A stretch of 64,000 bases of DNA from Pseudomonadota bacterium (GCA_023423065.1 JAFAGC010000029.1:73382-137381); one strand, 5' to 3'; counted from the first letter of the stretch, positions 16,140 through 26,700 are shown. The notes: generated by a model not told the origin, from the sequence alone. Program-made: numbers and translations.

Positions 16140-17977
16140 GCGACACCTCCGGCGACGACCTCGGGCTTGCGCGTCTTCGGCTCGACCTCGGCCAGCACGC
16201 CCTTCACGATGAATTCCGAGGAGATCGGCAGGCCGCTGTAGTGCAGCAGCGAGCGCAACTTCGCCTTCTCCACGCGCGTCTCGAGCGTGAGCAGCGAGCG
16301 CATCTGCGCATCGCGATTCTGCTCGATGACGAACACGAGCTTGTGCGACTCGAGGAACTTCTCCACGTCCTCGCCGAACGGGAACGAGCGCAGCCGCATG
16401 TAGTTAGCCTTAAGCCCGTGCGCCGCGAGGATGTCGAGCGCCTCGCGCACCGCGCCGTCGGAGCTGCCGTAGGCGACCAGCGCGATGTCGATCTTCGGAT
16501 CCTGCTCGATGACCGCCTGCGGCACGAGCCGCTTCGCGGTATGGAACTTGCGCGCCAGACGGTCGAGCACGATCTGGTATTCGGCCGAGTCCTCGGTGTA
16601 CGCGCCGTACTGCGTATGTCCCGAGCCACGCGTGAAATACGCGCCCTTCGGATGCACGCCCGGCAGCGTGCGCCAGGGAATCCCGTCGCCGTCCACGTCG
16701 AGATAGCGATGGAACTTCTCGAGCTTCTGGATTTCCTCGAGGCCGAGCACCTTGCCGCGATCCGGCTTGTAGTTGTCGTCCCACTTCAATTCGGGACACA
16801 TCCAGTCGTTCATGCCGATGTCGAGGTCGCTCAGCACCAGCACCGGCGTCTGCAGCCTCTCGGCCAGGTCGAAGGCGTCGCGCGCGAAGTAGAAGCACTC
16901 TTCCGGATCGCGCGGGAACAGGCACACGTGTTTGGTGTCGCCGTGCGAGGCGTACGCCGCTTCGAGGATGTCGCATTGCTGGGTGCGCGTCGGCATGCCC
17001 GTCGAAGGACCGACGCGCTGGATGTCGAACAGCACCGCGGGCACTTCGGCGTAATACGCGAGGCCGAGGAATTCGTTCATCAACGACACGCCCGGACCAC
17101 TCGTCGCGGTGAACGAGCGTGCGCCGTTCCACGACGCGCCGAGCACCATGCCGATCGCGGCCAACTCGTCCTCGGCCTGGATGAACGCGAAGTTCCTCTT
17201 GCCGGTGTCGGGATCGACGCGCAGCTTGTCGGAGAATGATTTGAACGCGTCCATGAGCGACGTCGACGGCGTGATCGGATACCACGCGGCCACCGTCGCG
17301 CCGGCGAACACGCAGCCGAGACCGGCCGCGGTGTTGCCGTCGATCATGACGTGCCCGGCGGTCTTCGAGCCGCCCGGCAGCGGCGCCACTTTCAGCGGCA
17401 GCGGGCACTTCAGGTTCGCCCTGGCGTAGTCGTAGCCGAGCTGGATCGCCTTCATGTTCGAATCGACGAGCTGCGGCTTCTTCGCGTATGTCTCCGCGAG
17501 CAGTCCGCGGATCTTTTCCACGTCGAGATCGAGCAACGCCGCCAGCACGCCCGCGTAGCAGATGTTCTTCATGAGGATGCGCGTGCGCACGCCGTTGAAG
17601 TTCTCGTTGCACATCTTCGCGAGCGGGACGCCGAGCACGGTGATGTCGTCGCGCGCGAGCAGCGCCGGGCGCGGCCAGGTGCTGTCGTAGATGAGATAAC
17701 CGCCCGAGGCCACTTCGCGCACGTCGCGCGCATAGGTCTCGGCGTTCATCGCCACCATGATGTCGATCTTGCCGGAGCGGGCGACGTAGCCGTCCCGCGT
17801 CACGCGGATCTCGTACCAGGTGGGCAGGCCCTGGATGTTGGACGGGAAGTAGTTCTTGCCCATCACCGGGATGCCGCTGCGGAAGATCGATTTCATCAAC
17901 AGCGTGTTCGCGCTCGCCGAACCGGTGCCGTTCACCGTCGCGATCTTGATCGCGAAGTCGTTGGTTCTGTCAGTCAT
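16136..17977 (-). CDS. korA: 2-oxoacid:ferredoxin oxidoreductase, fused gamma-alpha subunit
   Basis: A 613-residue fusion. Residues 1 to about 190 are the gamma domain (IATVNGTGSASANTLLMKS ... GIPVMGKNYFPSNIQG). From about 205 the alpha domain follows (GNTAAGLGCVFAGATVAAWY, then PITPST and ATSGPGVSLMNEF). It pairs with korB for CoA-dependent oxidative decarboxylation of 2-oxoacids. I chose MTDRTNDFAIK because the gamma domain begins there. The upstream flavoprotein stop is 16 bases away, so all three genes are one operon. Confidence 0.9.
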   Translation of the reverse strand: MTDRTNDFAIKIATVNGTGSASANTLLMKSIFRSGIPVMGKNYFPSNIQGLPTWYEIRVTRDGYVARSGKIDIMVAMNAETYARDVREVASGGYLIYDSTWPRPALLARDDITVLGVPLAKMCNENFNGVRTRILMKNICYAGVLAALLDLDVEKIRGLLAETYAKKPQLVDSNMKAIQLGYDYARANLKCPLPLKVAPLPGGSKTAGHVMIDGNTAAGLGCVFAGATVAAWYPITPSTSLMDAFKSFSDKLRVDPDTGKRNFAFIQAEDELAAIGMVLGASWNGARSFTATSGPGVSLMNEFLGLAYYAEVPAVLFDIQRVGPSTGMPTRTQQCDILEAAYASHGDTKHVCLFPRDPEECFYFARDAFDLAERLQTPVLVLSDLDIGMNDWMCPELKWDDNYKPDRGKVLGLEEIQKLEKFHRYLDVDGDGIPWRTLPGVHPKGAYFTRGSGHTQYGAYTEDSAEYQIVLDRLARKFHTAKRLVPQAVIEQDPKIDIALVAYGSSDGAVREALDILAAHGLKANYMRLRSFPFGEDVEKFLESHKLVFVIEQNRDAQMRSLLTLETRVEKAKLRSLLHYSGLPISSEFIVKGVLAEVEPKTRKPEVVAGGVA

Positions 17978-17993
17978 GGGGCGTGAGTTGTCT

Positions 17994-19811
17994 CTATGCG
18001 GATCGCGGCATCTTGGCCGCGTCCGCGGCGGCTTCGTCCTCGGCATGGGGCCATTTCACGAAGGACTTCTGCATGTCCCACGCGGCCGTAGGACAACGCT
18101 CGGCGCAAAGTCCGCAGTGCACGCAAAGGTCCTCGTCTTTGACCATGACCCGCTGGGTGTGTTTCAGCGGCCCCGATACGTACAAGGCCTGAGTGACATT
18201 CTTCGCGGGCGCCTTTAGCCGGGTGCGCAGGTCGGCTTCCTCGCCGTTGTGCGTGATCGTGAGGCAGTCCACCGGGCAGATGTCGATGCACGCGTCGCAT
18301 TCGATGCACAGCTTCGTCTCGAACACGGTCTGCACGTCGCAGTTGAGGCAGCGCTGCACCTCTTTCTCGATCTGCTCTGCGGTGAAGCCGAGCTCGACTT
18401 CGATGTCGAGTTTCTTGAAGCGTTCTTTCAGCGAAACGTGCGGCATCAGGCGCCGCTCGGCCGGGTTGTAGTCGTTCGCGTAGGCCCACTCGTGCATGCC
18501 CATCTTGCGCGACTGCAGGTTCACGCCGGGCGCGAGGCGTTCCGCCACGCTCTTCCCCTGGCAGTGATTGTGGATCGAGATCGCCGCCTGGTGGCCGTGC
18601 TCGACCGCCCAGATGATGTTCTTGGGACCGAACGCCGCGTCGCCGCCGAAGTACACGCCGGGCCGCGTGGACTCGAAGGTCTTCGCGTCCACCTTGGGCA
18701 CGTCCCACTTGTCGAACTCGATGCCGAGATCACGCTCGATCCACGGAAACGCGTTCTCCTGGCCGATCGCGAGGATCACGTCGTCGGCTTCGAGGAATTC
18801 CTCGCCCGTGATGCGCTCCGCGGTGATGCGTCCCGTGGCGTCGATGTCGTATTCCATGACATCGAAGGTCATGCCCTTGAGCCTGCCGTTCTCGACGACG
18901 AACGCCTTGGGCGAGCGGTTGATGACGATCTGTACCTTCTCTTCTTCGGCGTCCTCGAGCTCCCACTCGGAGGCCTTGAAGAACTGGCGCGGCTTGCGCG
19001 CCATGACCTTCACGTCCTTCGCGCCGAGACGCAGCGACGTGCGGCAGCAGTCCATCGCGGTGTTGCCGACACCGATGATGAGCACCTTCTCGCCGATGTC
19101 CTTGATGTGCCCGAATGCGACCGACTCGAGCCACGTGATGCCGATATGGATGTTCGCCGCGCCTTCCGCGCGGCCCGGCAGCTTGAGTTCCTTGCCCTTC
19201 GGCGCGCCCGCACCGACGAACACCGCGTCGAATCCGCCCTTCTCGAGCAACTCGCGCATGGACTTGATCGGGTGATCGAGCTTGAGGTCGACGCCCATGT
19301 CGACGATGTGCGCGATCTCCTCGTTGAGCACTTCGGCGGGCAGGCGGAACGAGGGAATGTTCGTGCGCATGAGGCCGCCCGGCACGGCGAACTGCTCGAA
19401 GACGGTGACCGAGTATCCGAGCGGCATGAGATCGTTCGCCACCGTCAGCGAGGCGCAGCCCGCGCCGATGAGCGCGACCTTCTTGCCGTTCTTGAGCTTG
19501 GGAATCCTGGGCAGGCGGGACTTGATGTCTTCTTCGCGATGGTCGGCGGCCACTCGCTTCAGCCTGCAGATCGCGACGGGTTTTTCTTCGACACGGCCGC
19601 GACGGCAGGCAGGCTCGCACGGCCGATCGCACACGCGTCCGAGGATTCCTGGAAAGACGTTCGAATGGCGGTTCACCATGTATGCATCGGTGAAGCGCCC
19701 TTGAGCGATGAGACGAATGTATTCGGGGACGTCGGTGTGTGCTGGGCAAGCCCATTGGCAATCCACGACCTTGTGAAAGTAGTCGGGATGCGAGGTGTCC
19801 GTCGGTTGCAT
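17994..19811 (-). CDS. GltD-like FAD/NAD(P) oxidoreductase with extra 4Fe-4S clusters
   Basis: A 605-residue flavoprotein of the glutamate-synthase small-subunit type. The N-terminal cysteine domain (CQWACPAHTDVPEYI and CDRPCEPACRRG) binds 4Fe-4S clusters. The FAD fold starts at VALIGAGCASLTVANDL and the NADPH fold at VLIIGVGNTAMDCCR. The C-terminus adds two ferredoxin-type clusters (CIECDACIDICPVDC and CVHCGLCAERCP). As first gene of an operon with korA and korB it is probably the redox partner that links their low-potential electrons to NAD(P)H. It has no glutamate-synthase large subunit nearby. The ATG with GGGGGGAT before it is chosen over an in-frame TTG five codons upstream. Confidence 0.87.
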   Translation of the reverse strand: MQPTDTSHPDYFHKVVDCQWACPAHTDVPEYIRLIAQGRFTDAYMVNRHSNVFPGILGRVCDRPCEPACRRGRVEEKPVAICRLKRVAADHREEDIKSRLPRIPKLKNGKKVALIGAGCASLTVANDLMPLGYSVTVFEQFAVPGGLMRTNIPSFRLPAEVLNEEIAHIVDMGVDLKLDHPIKSMRELLEKGGFDAVFVGAGAPKGKELKLPGRAEGAANIHIGITWLESVAFGHIKDIGEKVLIIGVGNTAMDCCRTSLRLGAKDVKVMARKPRQFFKASEWELEDAEEEKVQIVINRSPKAFVVENGRLKGMTFDVMEYDIDATGRITAERITGEEFLEADDVILAIGQENAFPWIERDLGIEFDKWDVPKVDAKTFESTRPGVYFGGDAAFGPKNIIWAVEHGHQAAISIHNHCQGKSVAERLAPGVNLQSRKMGMHEWAYANDYNPAERRLMPHVSLKERFKKLDIEVELGFTAEQIEKEVQRCLNCDVQTVFETKLCIECDACIDICPVDCLTITHNGEEADLRTRLKAPAKNVTQALYVSGPLKHTQRVMVKDEDLCVHCGLCAERCPTAAWDMQKSFVKWPHAEDEAAADAAKMPRSA

Positions 19812-19875
19812 ATCCCCCCGAGGCAAAACGCCGGATTTCGCCCTCCGGCACTGCAGCGAGTATAGGCTTCACGGC

Positions 19876-20226
19876 ATGGCAGACCCAAACCTGGCGGTGG
19901 AAATCCGCCTACGTACCCGATCGCGTGTGCTGGAGGTCGCGTTCGAGGACGGAGCGCGATTTTTGTTGCCTTTCGAATACCTTCGTGTTCATTCGCCCTC
20001 CGCCGAGGTCAAGGGGCATGGACCCGGGCAGGAGGTCCTCGTGCTCGGCAAGCAGAACGTCGGCATCAAGGCCGTGGATCCGGCCGGACAATACGCCGTG
20101 AAACTGGTGTTCGATGACGGCCACGATTCGGGCCTTTATTCGTGGAAGTACCTGCGCGAGCTGGGCCAGAAGTACGCGGAAAATTGGGCGAAGTACCAGG
20201 CCAGGGTTTACTCGGCCCAACAGTAG
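19876..20226 (+). CDS. DUF971 family protein
   Basis: A 116-residue protein of the DUF971 family, related to the small N-terminal domain of gamma-butyrobetaine hydroxylase (LEVAFEDGARFLLPFEYLRVHSPSAEV; GIKAVDPAGQYAVKLVFDDGHDSGLYSW). Stand-alone members are often found next to hslVU or ubiE in proteobacteria and their function is unknown; a metal-binding or iron-sulphur assembly role has been proposed. Here it precedes the ubiquinone genes, separated by an intrinsic terminator. Confidence 0.88.
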   Translation: MADPNLAVEIRLRTRSRVLEVAFEDGARFLLPFEYLRVHSPSAEVKGHGPGQEVLVLGKQNVGIKAVDPAGQYAVKLVFDDGHDSGLYSWKYLRELGQKYAENWAKYQARVYSAQQ

Positions 20227-20307
20227 ATTTCACGGAGCGGGTCGAAGACCCGCCAGAGATTCGCGGCGTGAGCCGCTGAGAATCGTCGCTGGGAATCGCC
20301 GCAAAAC

Positions 20308-20340
20308 AAGGGCTGGTCGCGCAGGCTGACCAGCCCTTTT
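20308..20340 (+). terminator. Intrinsic terminator after DUF971
   Basis: An 11-base stem (AAGGGCTGGTC and its complement) with a 9-base loop, followed by TTTT. It lies between DUF971 and ubiE and should end the DUF971 transcript. The preceding 80 bases hold no frame I can support. Confidence 0.8.
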
Positions 20341-20441
20341 CAAGACCCCCGCTCGAATAGTTGGGCTTTGTAACCAATGCCCACCTGAAAAGCCAGCGCT
20401 TTCTGGGTGCGCACGACCGGCCCGTCTATACTGCTCGTCCT

Positions 20442-21200
20442 GTGAGCGATCCCAAGAAATCTCCGGAAACCGATTTCGGCTTCGAGCGCGTTGCCTGGTC
20501 CGAAAAACAGAGCCGCGTACGCGGCGTTTTCGATTCCGTCGCCGGCAAATACGACATCATGAACGACCTGATGTCCGGCGGCGCCCATCGCCTCTGGAAG
20601 GATTTCACTTTATCCCTGACGAACCTGCGTCCGGGGCAGCGCGCGCTCGACGTGGCCGGCGGCACGGGCGACTTGAGCGTCGGACTCGCGAAACAGGTCG
20701 GCAAGACCGGGATCGTGATCCTCTCGGACATCAACGCCGCGATGCTGAGCGAGGGCCGCGATCGGCTGCTGGACGCAGGCATCGTCGGCAACGTGTCCTG
20801 CGTGCTCGCGAACGCGGAAAAGCTGCCGTTCGCGGATTCCCAGTTCGATTGCGTGACGATCGGCTTCGGCCTGCGCAACGTCACCGACAAGGCCGCCGCG
20901 CTCGCCGACATGCGGCGAGTCCTCAAGCCCGGCGGGCAACTCCTCGTGCTGGAGTTCTCGCATCCGACCGTACCGTTGCTGAAGCCGATCTACGACCTGT
21001 ATTCGTTCAAGGTGCTGCCGCTGATCGGCAAGCTGGTCGCGAAGGACGAAGACAGCTACCGCTACCTCGCCGAATCCATCCGCATGCATCCGGACCAGGA
21101 AACGCTCCTCGCGATGATGCGCGATGCGGGTCTCGAGGACTGCCGCTATCACAATCTCTCGGGTGGCATCGTCGCCGTGCATCGAGGCTATCGTTATTAG
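20442..21200 (+). CDS. ubiE: Ubiquinone/menaquinone C-methyltransferase
   Basis: A 252-residue SAM-dependent C-methyltransferase of ubiquinone synthesis. Diagnostic motifs are VAGKYDIMNDLMSGGAHRLWK, the SAM loop LDVAGGTGDLSVGLA and GFGLRNVTDK. The GTG start gives the same length as E. coli UbiE (251 residues); a longer in-frame reading adds 27 residues that do not belong to the family and covers the promoter region. It heads ubiE-ubiJ-ubiB. Confidence 0.95.
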   Translation: MSDPKKSPETDFGFERVAWSEKQSRVRGVFDSVAGKYDIMNDLMSGGAHRLWKDFTLSLTNLRPGQRALDVAGGTGDLSVGLAKQVGKTGIVILSDINAAMLSEGRDRLLDAGIVGNVSCVLANAEKLPFADSQFDCVTIGFGLRNVTDKAAALADMRRVLKPGGQLLVLEFSHPTVPLLKPIYDLYSFKVLPLIGKLVAKDEDSYRYLAESIRMHPDQETLLAMMRDAGLEDCRYHNLSGGIVAVHRGYRY

Positions 21201-21215
21201 TCCGGTCATGAGTTC

Positions 21216-21830
21216 ATGCTGACCCAGGCGATCGAGAACCTCCTGAACCGGAACCTGCCGCGCAGCCCGCGCGCGCGCGAGTTGTGCGGGACGCTCAAGG
21301 GACGGCGTGTGCGCATCGAGGCGCGCGGGCTCGGCTGGGTGCTCATCGGAGAGTCGCTCGGCGATTCGATCAGCCTCAGGAAGGGCGGCGCCGACGCGGG
21401 CGAACCGGACGCGGAGATCTCGGGTAGTTTGCTGAACCTCGCCGCGCTCGCGGGTCCCGACCCGGAATCGGTCATCCAGCGCGGCGATGTCGCCATCCGC
21501 GGCGATGCGGAAATCGCCCAGAAATACCGCGAGCTCGCGATGCTCCTGAAGCCCGACGTCGAAGAGGAACTTTCCAGGATCGTGGGTGATTCGCCTGCTC
21601 ACCAGGCTCTGCGCCTGGCGCGCATGGCGGCGGAGTTCGGGCGACGCGCCGCGAAGACCTCGGTGCGCAACGTCGCCGAGTACCTGGCGCACGAACGCGG
21701 CGACCTCGTGCCGCGCGCCGAAGCCGAGGATTTCTACCGTGGCGTCGAACGGCTGCGCGAGGACCTCGACCGGCTCGACGCCCGCACGCGCGCGCTCGAG
21801 CAGGCCGGCGATCCGGAAGTCGAACGATGA
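21216..21830 (+). CDS. ubiJ: Ubiquinone biosynthesis accessory factor UbiJ (SCP2 domain)
   Basis: A 204-residue protein beginning MLTQAIENLLNRNLPRSPRA. The SCP2-like lipid-binding domain covers about residues 15-110 (VRIEARGLGWVLIGE, VIQRGDVAIRGDAEIAQKY). A C-terminal helix (YRGVERLREDLDRLDARTRA) follows. UbiJ binds ubiquinone intermediates in the soluble Ubi complex under aerobic conditions. It lies between ubiE and ubiB, as in E. coli, and its stop overlaps the ubiB ATG. Confidence 0.92.
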   Translation: MLTQAIENLLNRNLPRSPRARELCGTLKGRRVRIEARGLGWVLIGESLGDSISLRKGGADAGEPDAEISGSLLNLAALAGPDPESVIQRGDVAIRGDAEIAQKYRELAMLLKPDVEEELSRIVGDSPAHQALRLARMAAEFGRRAAKTSVRNVAEYLAHERGDLVPRAEAEDFYRGVERLREDLDRLDARTRALEQAGDPEVER

Positions 21831-23491
21831 AGCTGCGCGTCATCGTCCGGCTCATCGAGATCCAGCGCGTGCTCGTTCGGCACGGACTCGACGAGTTCGT
21901 GCGCGCCACGCACCTTTACCGTCCGCTGCGCTTCCTGTTCCTGCTGTCGCCGTGGACCTGGGCCGTGCGCCGCGGCGACGCGCCGCGCGGCGAACGCCTG
22001 CGCCTCGCGCTCGAGGAACTGGGGCCGATCTTCGTGAAGTTCGGCCAGGCCTTGTCCACGCGTCGCGACCTCTTGCCGGTCGACATCGCCGACGAGCTGG
22101 CAAAATTGCAGGATCGCGTGCCGCCCTTCGACGGCAGGATCGCGCGTGAAATCGTCGAGCGCGCCTATGGCCGTTCCGTCGAACAGGTGTTCTCGAAGTT
22201 CGACGAAACGCCGCTCGCGGCCGCGTCCATCGCGCAGGTGCATGCCGCGGAATTGCGTCCCGAGGTGCCGCTCAACGGCGCGCAGACTCGCGAAGTCGTG
22301 GTCAAGGTGCTGCGTCCCGGCATGCATGCCGTCATCGCGCGCGATCTCGAGGTCCTGCACGAGCTGGCCCGCATCGCGCAGCGGCACTGGGAAGGCAGCC
22401 GGCGCCTGCGTCCGATCGAGGTGGTGCGCGAATACGAGAAGACCATCCTCGACGAGCTGGATCTGATGCGCGAAGCGGGCAACGCCTCGCAGCTGCGCCG
22501 AAATTTCGACGGCTCTCCCCTGCTCTACGTACCCGCCGTGCATTGGGATTTCTGCCGGCCCGAAGTCATGGTGATGGAGCGCATCCGCGGCGTGCAGATC
22601 TCCAACATGACCCGCCTGCGCGAGGCGGGCACCGACATCAAGCGGCTCGCGGAGAACGGCGTCGAGATCTTCTTCACGCAGGTGTTCCGGCACAATTTCT
22701 TCCACGCCGACATGCACCCCGGCAACATCTTCGTGCTGATCGACAATCCCGCGCGGCCGCGTTACGCCGCGGTGGATTTCGGCATCGTCGGCACGCTCGA
22801 TCCGCGCGACCAGTATTACCTCGCGGAGAATTTCCTCGCGGTGTTCGATCGCGACTACCGCCGCGTGGCGACGCTGCACCTTGAGTCCGGCTGGGTACCG
22901 GAAGGTTCGCGCGTCGACGAGATGGAGTCGGCGATCCGCACCGTTTGCGAGCCGATCTTCAACAAGCCGCTCAAGGAAATTTCCTTCGGAACGGTGCTGC
23001 TGCGCCTGTTCGAGATTTCGCGGCGCTTCAACGTGGAAATCCAGCCGCAGCTCATCCTGCTGCAGAAGACGCTGCTCAACATCGAAGGCCTCGGCCGCGA
23101 TCTCTACCCGGACCTCGACATCTTCAAGACCGCCGGTCCGATCATGCGCGACTGGGTGCGCGAGAAGATGAGCGCGCGCGCGGTCATGGAAAAGGCGCGC
23201 GTCCAGTTGCCCGAGATCATCAACAGCCTGCAGACGCTCGCGCCGCTGATGCGTTCGGCCGTGCAACGCGCGCAGGACGGACGCCTGCGCCTCGCCGTGG
23301 AAGCGCCCGAGATCGACGAGTTGCGCGCCGAGATCCGGCGCACCAATCGCCGGCGCGACAAGCTGACCATCGCCGCCGTCGTGTTGCTGGGCGGAATCCT
23401 GTGGAGCGCGCTGGGGCACGATCCGCTTTGGGCGGGCTGGCTGGTATCCGGCGCCGGCGCCGCGTGGGTGCTGGCCGAGTTGCGCCGCTGA
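21827..23491 (+). CDS. ubiB: Ubiquinone biosynthesis kinase-like ATPase UbiB
   Basis: A 554-residue ADCK/UbiB family protein needed for ubiquinone synthesis. The diagnostic KxGQ motif is KFGQ (71-74), followed by PVDIADELAKLQDRVPP; kinase-like motifs include NFFHADMHPGN and AAVDFGIVGTLD. Two C-terminal hydrophobic helices (LTIAAVVLLGGILWSAL and WLVSGAGAAWVLAEL) anchor it in the inner membrane. It overlaps ubiJ by four bases. Confidence 0.96.
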   Translation: MKLRVIVRLIEIQRVLVRHGLDEFVRATHLYRPLRFLFLLSPWTWAVRRGDAPRGERLRLALEELGPIFVKFGQALSTRRDLLPVDIADELAKLQDRVPPFDGRIAREIVERAYGRSVEQVFSKFDETPLAAASIAQVHAAELRPEVPLNGAQTREVVVKVLRPGMHAVIARDLEVLHELARIAQRHWEGSRRLRPIEVVREYEKTILDELDLMREAGNASQLRRNFDGSPLLYVPAVHWDFCRPEVMVMERIRGVQISNMTRLREAGTDIKRLAENGVEIFFTQVFRHNFFHADMHPGNIFVLIDNPARPRYAAVDFGIVGTLDPRDQYYLAENFLAVFDRDYRRVATLHLESGWVPEGSRVDEMESAIRTVCEPIFNKPLKEISFGTVLLRLFEISRRFNVEIQPQLILLQKTLLNIEGLGRDLYPDLDIFKTAGPIMRDWVREKMSARAVMEKARVQLPEIINSLQTLAPLMRSAVQRAQDGRLRLAVEAPEIDELRAEIRRTNRRRDKLTIAAVVLLGGILWSALGHDPLWAGWLVSGAGAAWVLAELRR

Positions 23492-23740
23492 TGCGGTCGG
23501 CCGGCGGCCGATCACCTTCCACATCCTCGACGACGGCCGCCCCGCCCAGTGGTTGGATCCGGGCCTTCCTGCTATCGATCCGGCCGCGCATTGAGCGCGG
23601 ATTCCAAGTTGGCGGAGAATGATCCCGGCCCAGTGACCACCCCGGTCCATCGTGTCTGGAGAGGGGCCTTTAGGAAAAGGCCTGAGTAACCGTTACTAAC
23701 TACATTGCGGCAGCGCGTCAACCTGGAGTAGTTTGACCCA
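23492..23740. other. Intergenic region after ubiB with a short coding-like stretch
   Basis: About 250 bases without a gene I can support. Immediately after the ubiB stop one plus-strand frame reads about 33 coding-like residues (RRPITFHILDDGRPAQWLDP and on to a stop at 23594) but has no good start. This may be a gene remnant or chance. The rest is the leader of the histidine kinase, with GGAG upstream of its ATG. Confidence 0.4.
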
Positions 23741-26700
23741 ATGAGCACCGACGACAGCGCCCGACCGAGCCGCGTTCTCGCGCGGCTCGTGGCGCTGTTG
23801 GCCATCGCCGTGGGCGCGATGTCGCTCGCGGGATGGTCGTTCGGCATCGAGCAGCTCACCAGTCTCTCCCCGGCCTGGCCGCGGATGGCGCGCCTCACCG
23901 CGCTGTCGTTCCTGCTGGCCGGGTTCACCTTGTGGCTCGCGGCGGGAGACCGTCGCACCCCGGCGCGCATCGGCGCCACGCTGATGGGCGCGATCGGGCT
24001 GCTGATCCTGGTGCGCTATGCCACCGGGTGGAGCGTGCACCTCGAGAATTTTTCCCTCGCCGCCATCCCCTCCACGTCTCCGGTGCGCATGGCGCCCGGC
24101 ACGGCCACCGCGTTTCTGTTGTTAGGCGGCGCGTTGTGGTGCTCGTTCGAGCGGCGGCTCACCGGTGTACACCAGGTGCTGGCCCTGTGCGCCCTGCTCG
24201 TGGGCTGCCTGGGTTTCTCGCGCTACATATTCGGCGCCGACGCGAGCGCGGTGTTCAGCGCGATGGCCTTCCCCACTTCCGCCATGATCATGTTGCTCTC
24301 GGCGGGAGTCATCGCGCTGCGCGGCGATTCGGGCATCGCCGCACTGCTCGCGAGCGAAGGGGTGGGCGGCGGCATCGCGCGGCGATTGCTGCCGGCGGCC
24401 ATCCTGGTGCCCCTCGCGGCCGGGGCGTTGACCGCGCAGGCCGCGCGCAGCGGTGTCCTGACCATCGAAGAAGCCGTCGCGCTGTTCGCGCTCTGCAGCA
24501 TGGTGATCTTCGTGAGCATCGTGTGGATCAACGCGGCGCGCGGCGAACGTGCCGACCGGCTGCGCCGCCGCGCGGAGCACAACCTGCGCATGAGCGAGGA
24601 GCGCAACCAGCTCATCGTCGAAACCTCGCTCGACGCCGTCGTGACCATGAACGCCGACGGCATCATCACGGGCTGGAATCCGCAGGCGGAGCGCACGTTC
24701 GGCTGGATGCGTTCCGAGGTCATCGGACGCGAGCTCGCCGATATGATCGTCCCGGAACGCCTGCGCGACGCGCATCGCGCCGGACTCAGGCGCTACCTCG
24801 ATTCCGGCATGACACGTGTCCTGAACCGGCGTTCCGAACTCGCGGCGCTGCATCGCGAGAACCGGGAATTTCCCGTGGAGATCGCGATCACGCCGATCGG
24901 CTTCGGCTCCGAGATGGTCTTCAGCGCGTTCATCCGCGACATCACCGGCCGGGTGCGTGCCGAGGCCGCGCTGCGCGAGAGCGAACAGCGCTTCCGCACG
25001 ATGGCCAACAGCGCGCCCGTGCTGATCTGGATGAGCGGCCCCGATAAACGTTGCACCTGGTTCAACCAGCGCTGGCTCGATTTCGTCGGGCGCGGCATGG
25101 AGCAGGAAATCGGCGACGGCTGGTGCGACAACCTGCACTCGGCCGATTTCGATCGCGTGCTCGACACCTATCATGCCGCCTTCGACGCGCGCCGTCCGTA
25201 CGAGGTGGAGTTCCGGCTGCAGCGCCACGACGGCGCATGGCGCTGGCTGCTCGAGCGCGGCACACCCATCATCGGACCTGACGGCGATTTCAGCGGTTAC
25301 ATCGGCACCTGCATCGACATCACCGAACACCGCGAGACGGTCGAGCAGCTGCGCGAGAGCCGCGCGCGCTTCAAGACGCTGGCCGAATCGCTGCCGCAGC
25401 TCGTGTGGACCTGCCTGCGCGACGGCTACTGCGACTACGTGTCGCGGCAGTGGCTCGAGTACACCGGCGCGCCCGAGGAACAGCAGCTCGGAACCGGCTG
25501 GTTCGAACACGTGCATCCCGACGATCGCATGAAGGTGCGAATGGAGTGGGCGCGTGTGGTCAGCACGGGCGAAGAGTACGACGAAATCTTCCGCATCCGG
25601 CGCCACGACGGCGTGTATCGATCGTTCAAGGCGCGCGCGGTCCCGCTGCGCGATCCCGCCGGACGCATCCTCAAGTGGTTCGGTTCGAACACCGACATGG
25701 AAGACTTCGTGCAGTCCGAGCAGCGCCTCAAGCTGCAGCTCGAACGCATGCACCTGCTCGATCGAACTACCCACGCGATCGGCGCGCACCAGGAGATCAA
25801 CAAGGTGTTCGGCGTGGTGCTGCAGAGCCTCGAGGAGGACCTCGGCGTGGATTTCGGCTGCGTCGCCACCTACCAGGCGGACCCCGAACAACTGACGGTC
25901 GCGAGCCTCGGCGCAAGCAGCGGCCCACTCGCGACGCGCATTGGCCTCGCCGAGCGGGCGCAGATCGAGGTGGACGACAGCCTGCTCGCGCGTTGCGTGC
26001 GCGGCGAGATGGTGTACGAGCCTGACATCCGCGGCAGCCGCCTGCCGCTGTCCGCGCGACTGGCCACTGGCGGTCTCGCGACGCTGGCGATCGCGCCGCT
26101 CGTGATCGAGGACGAGGTCTTCGGCGTGCTGATCGTCGCGCGCCGCGGCGTCGATGCCTTCGATGAGGACAGCCGCGAATTCCTGCGCCAGCTTTCGAAC
26201 CACGTCGCCCTCGCCGCGCACCAGGCGCGCCTGTACGAGGCATTGCAGGCTGCCTACCAGGATTTGCGCCAGACCCAGCAGACGGTGATGCAACACGAGC
26301 GGCTGCGCGCGCTCGGGCAGATCGCGAGCGGCATCGCGCACGACATCAACAATGCTTTGTCGCCGGCCGGTCTCTACGCCCAGTCGATGCTCGAGCACGA
26401 GAAGGGCCTGTCGGAACGGGCGCGCGAACATCTCGCGGTGATCCAGCGCGCCATCGAAGACGTGGCCGGCACCGTGCAGCGCATGCGCGCGTTCTACATG
26501 CCGCAGGGGCAGGAGATGACGCTCGCCCCGGTAGACGTGAACCAGATCCTGATGCAGGTCATCGACCTCACGCGCGCGCGCTGGAGCAACATGGCGCTCG
26601 AGCGCGGCGTGGTCGTGCAGGTCGTCAGCGACCTCGCGCCCGATCTGCCGCGAATTCTCGGCGCCGAGAACGAAGTGCGCGACGCGGTCACGAACCTGCT

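Noticed and set aside
18249..19865. 538-codon plus-strand frame over the GltD-like gene
   Set aside because: Antisense shadow of a flavoprotein with visible FAD, NADPH and cluster motifs.
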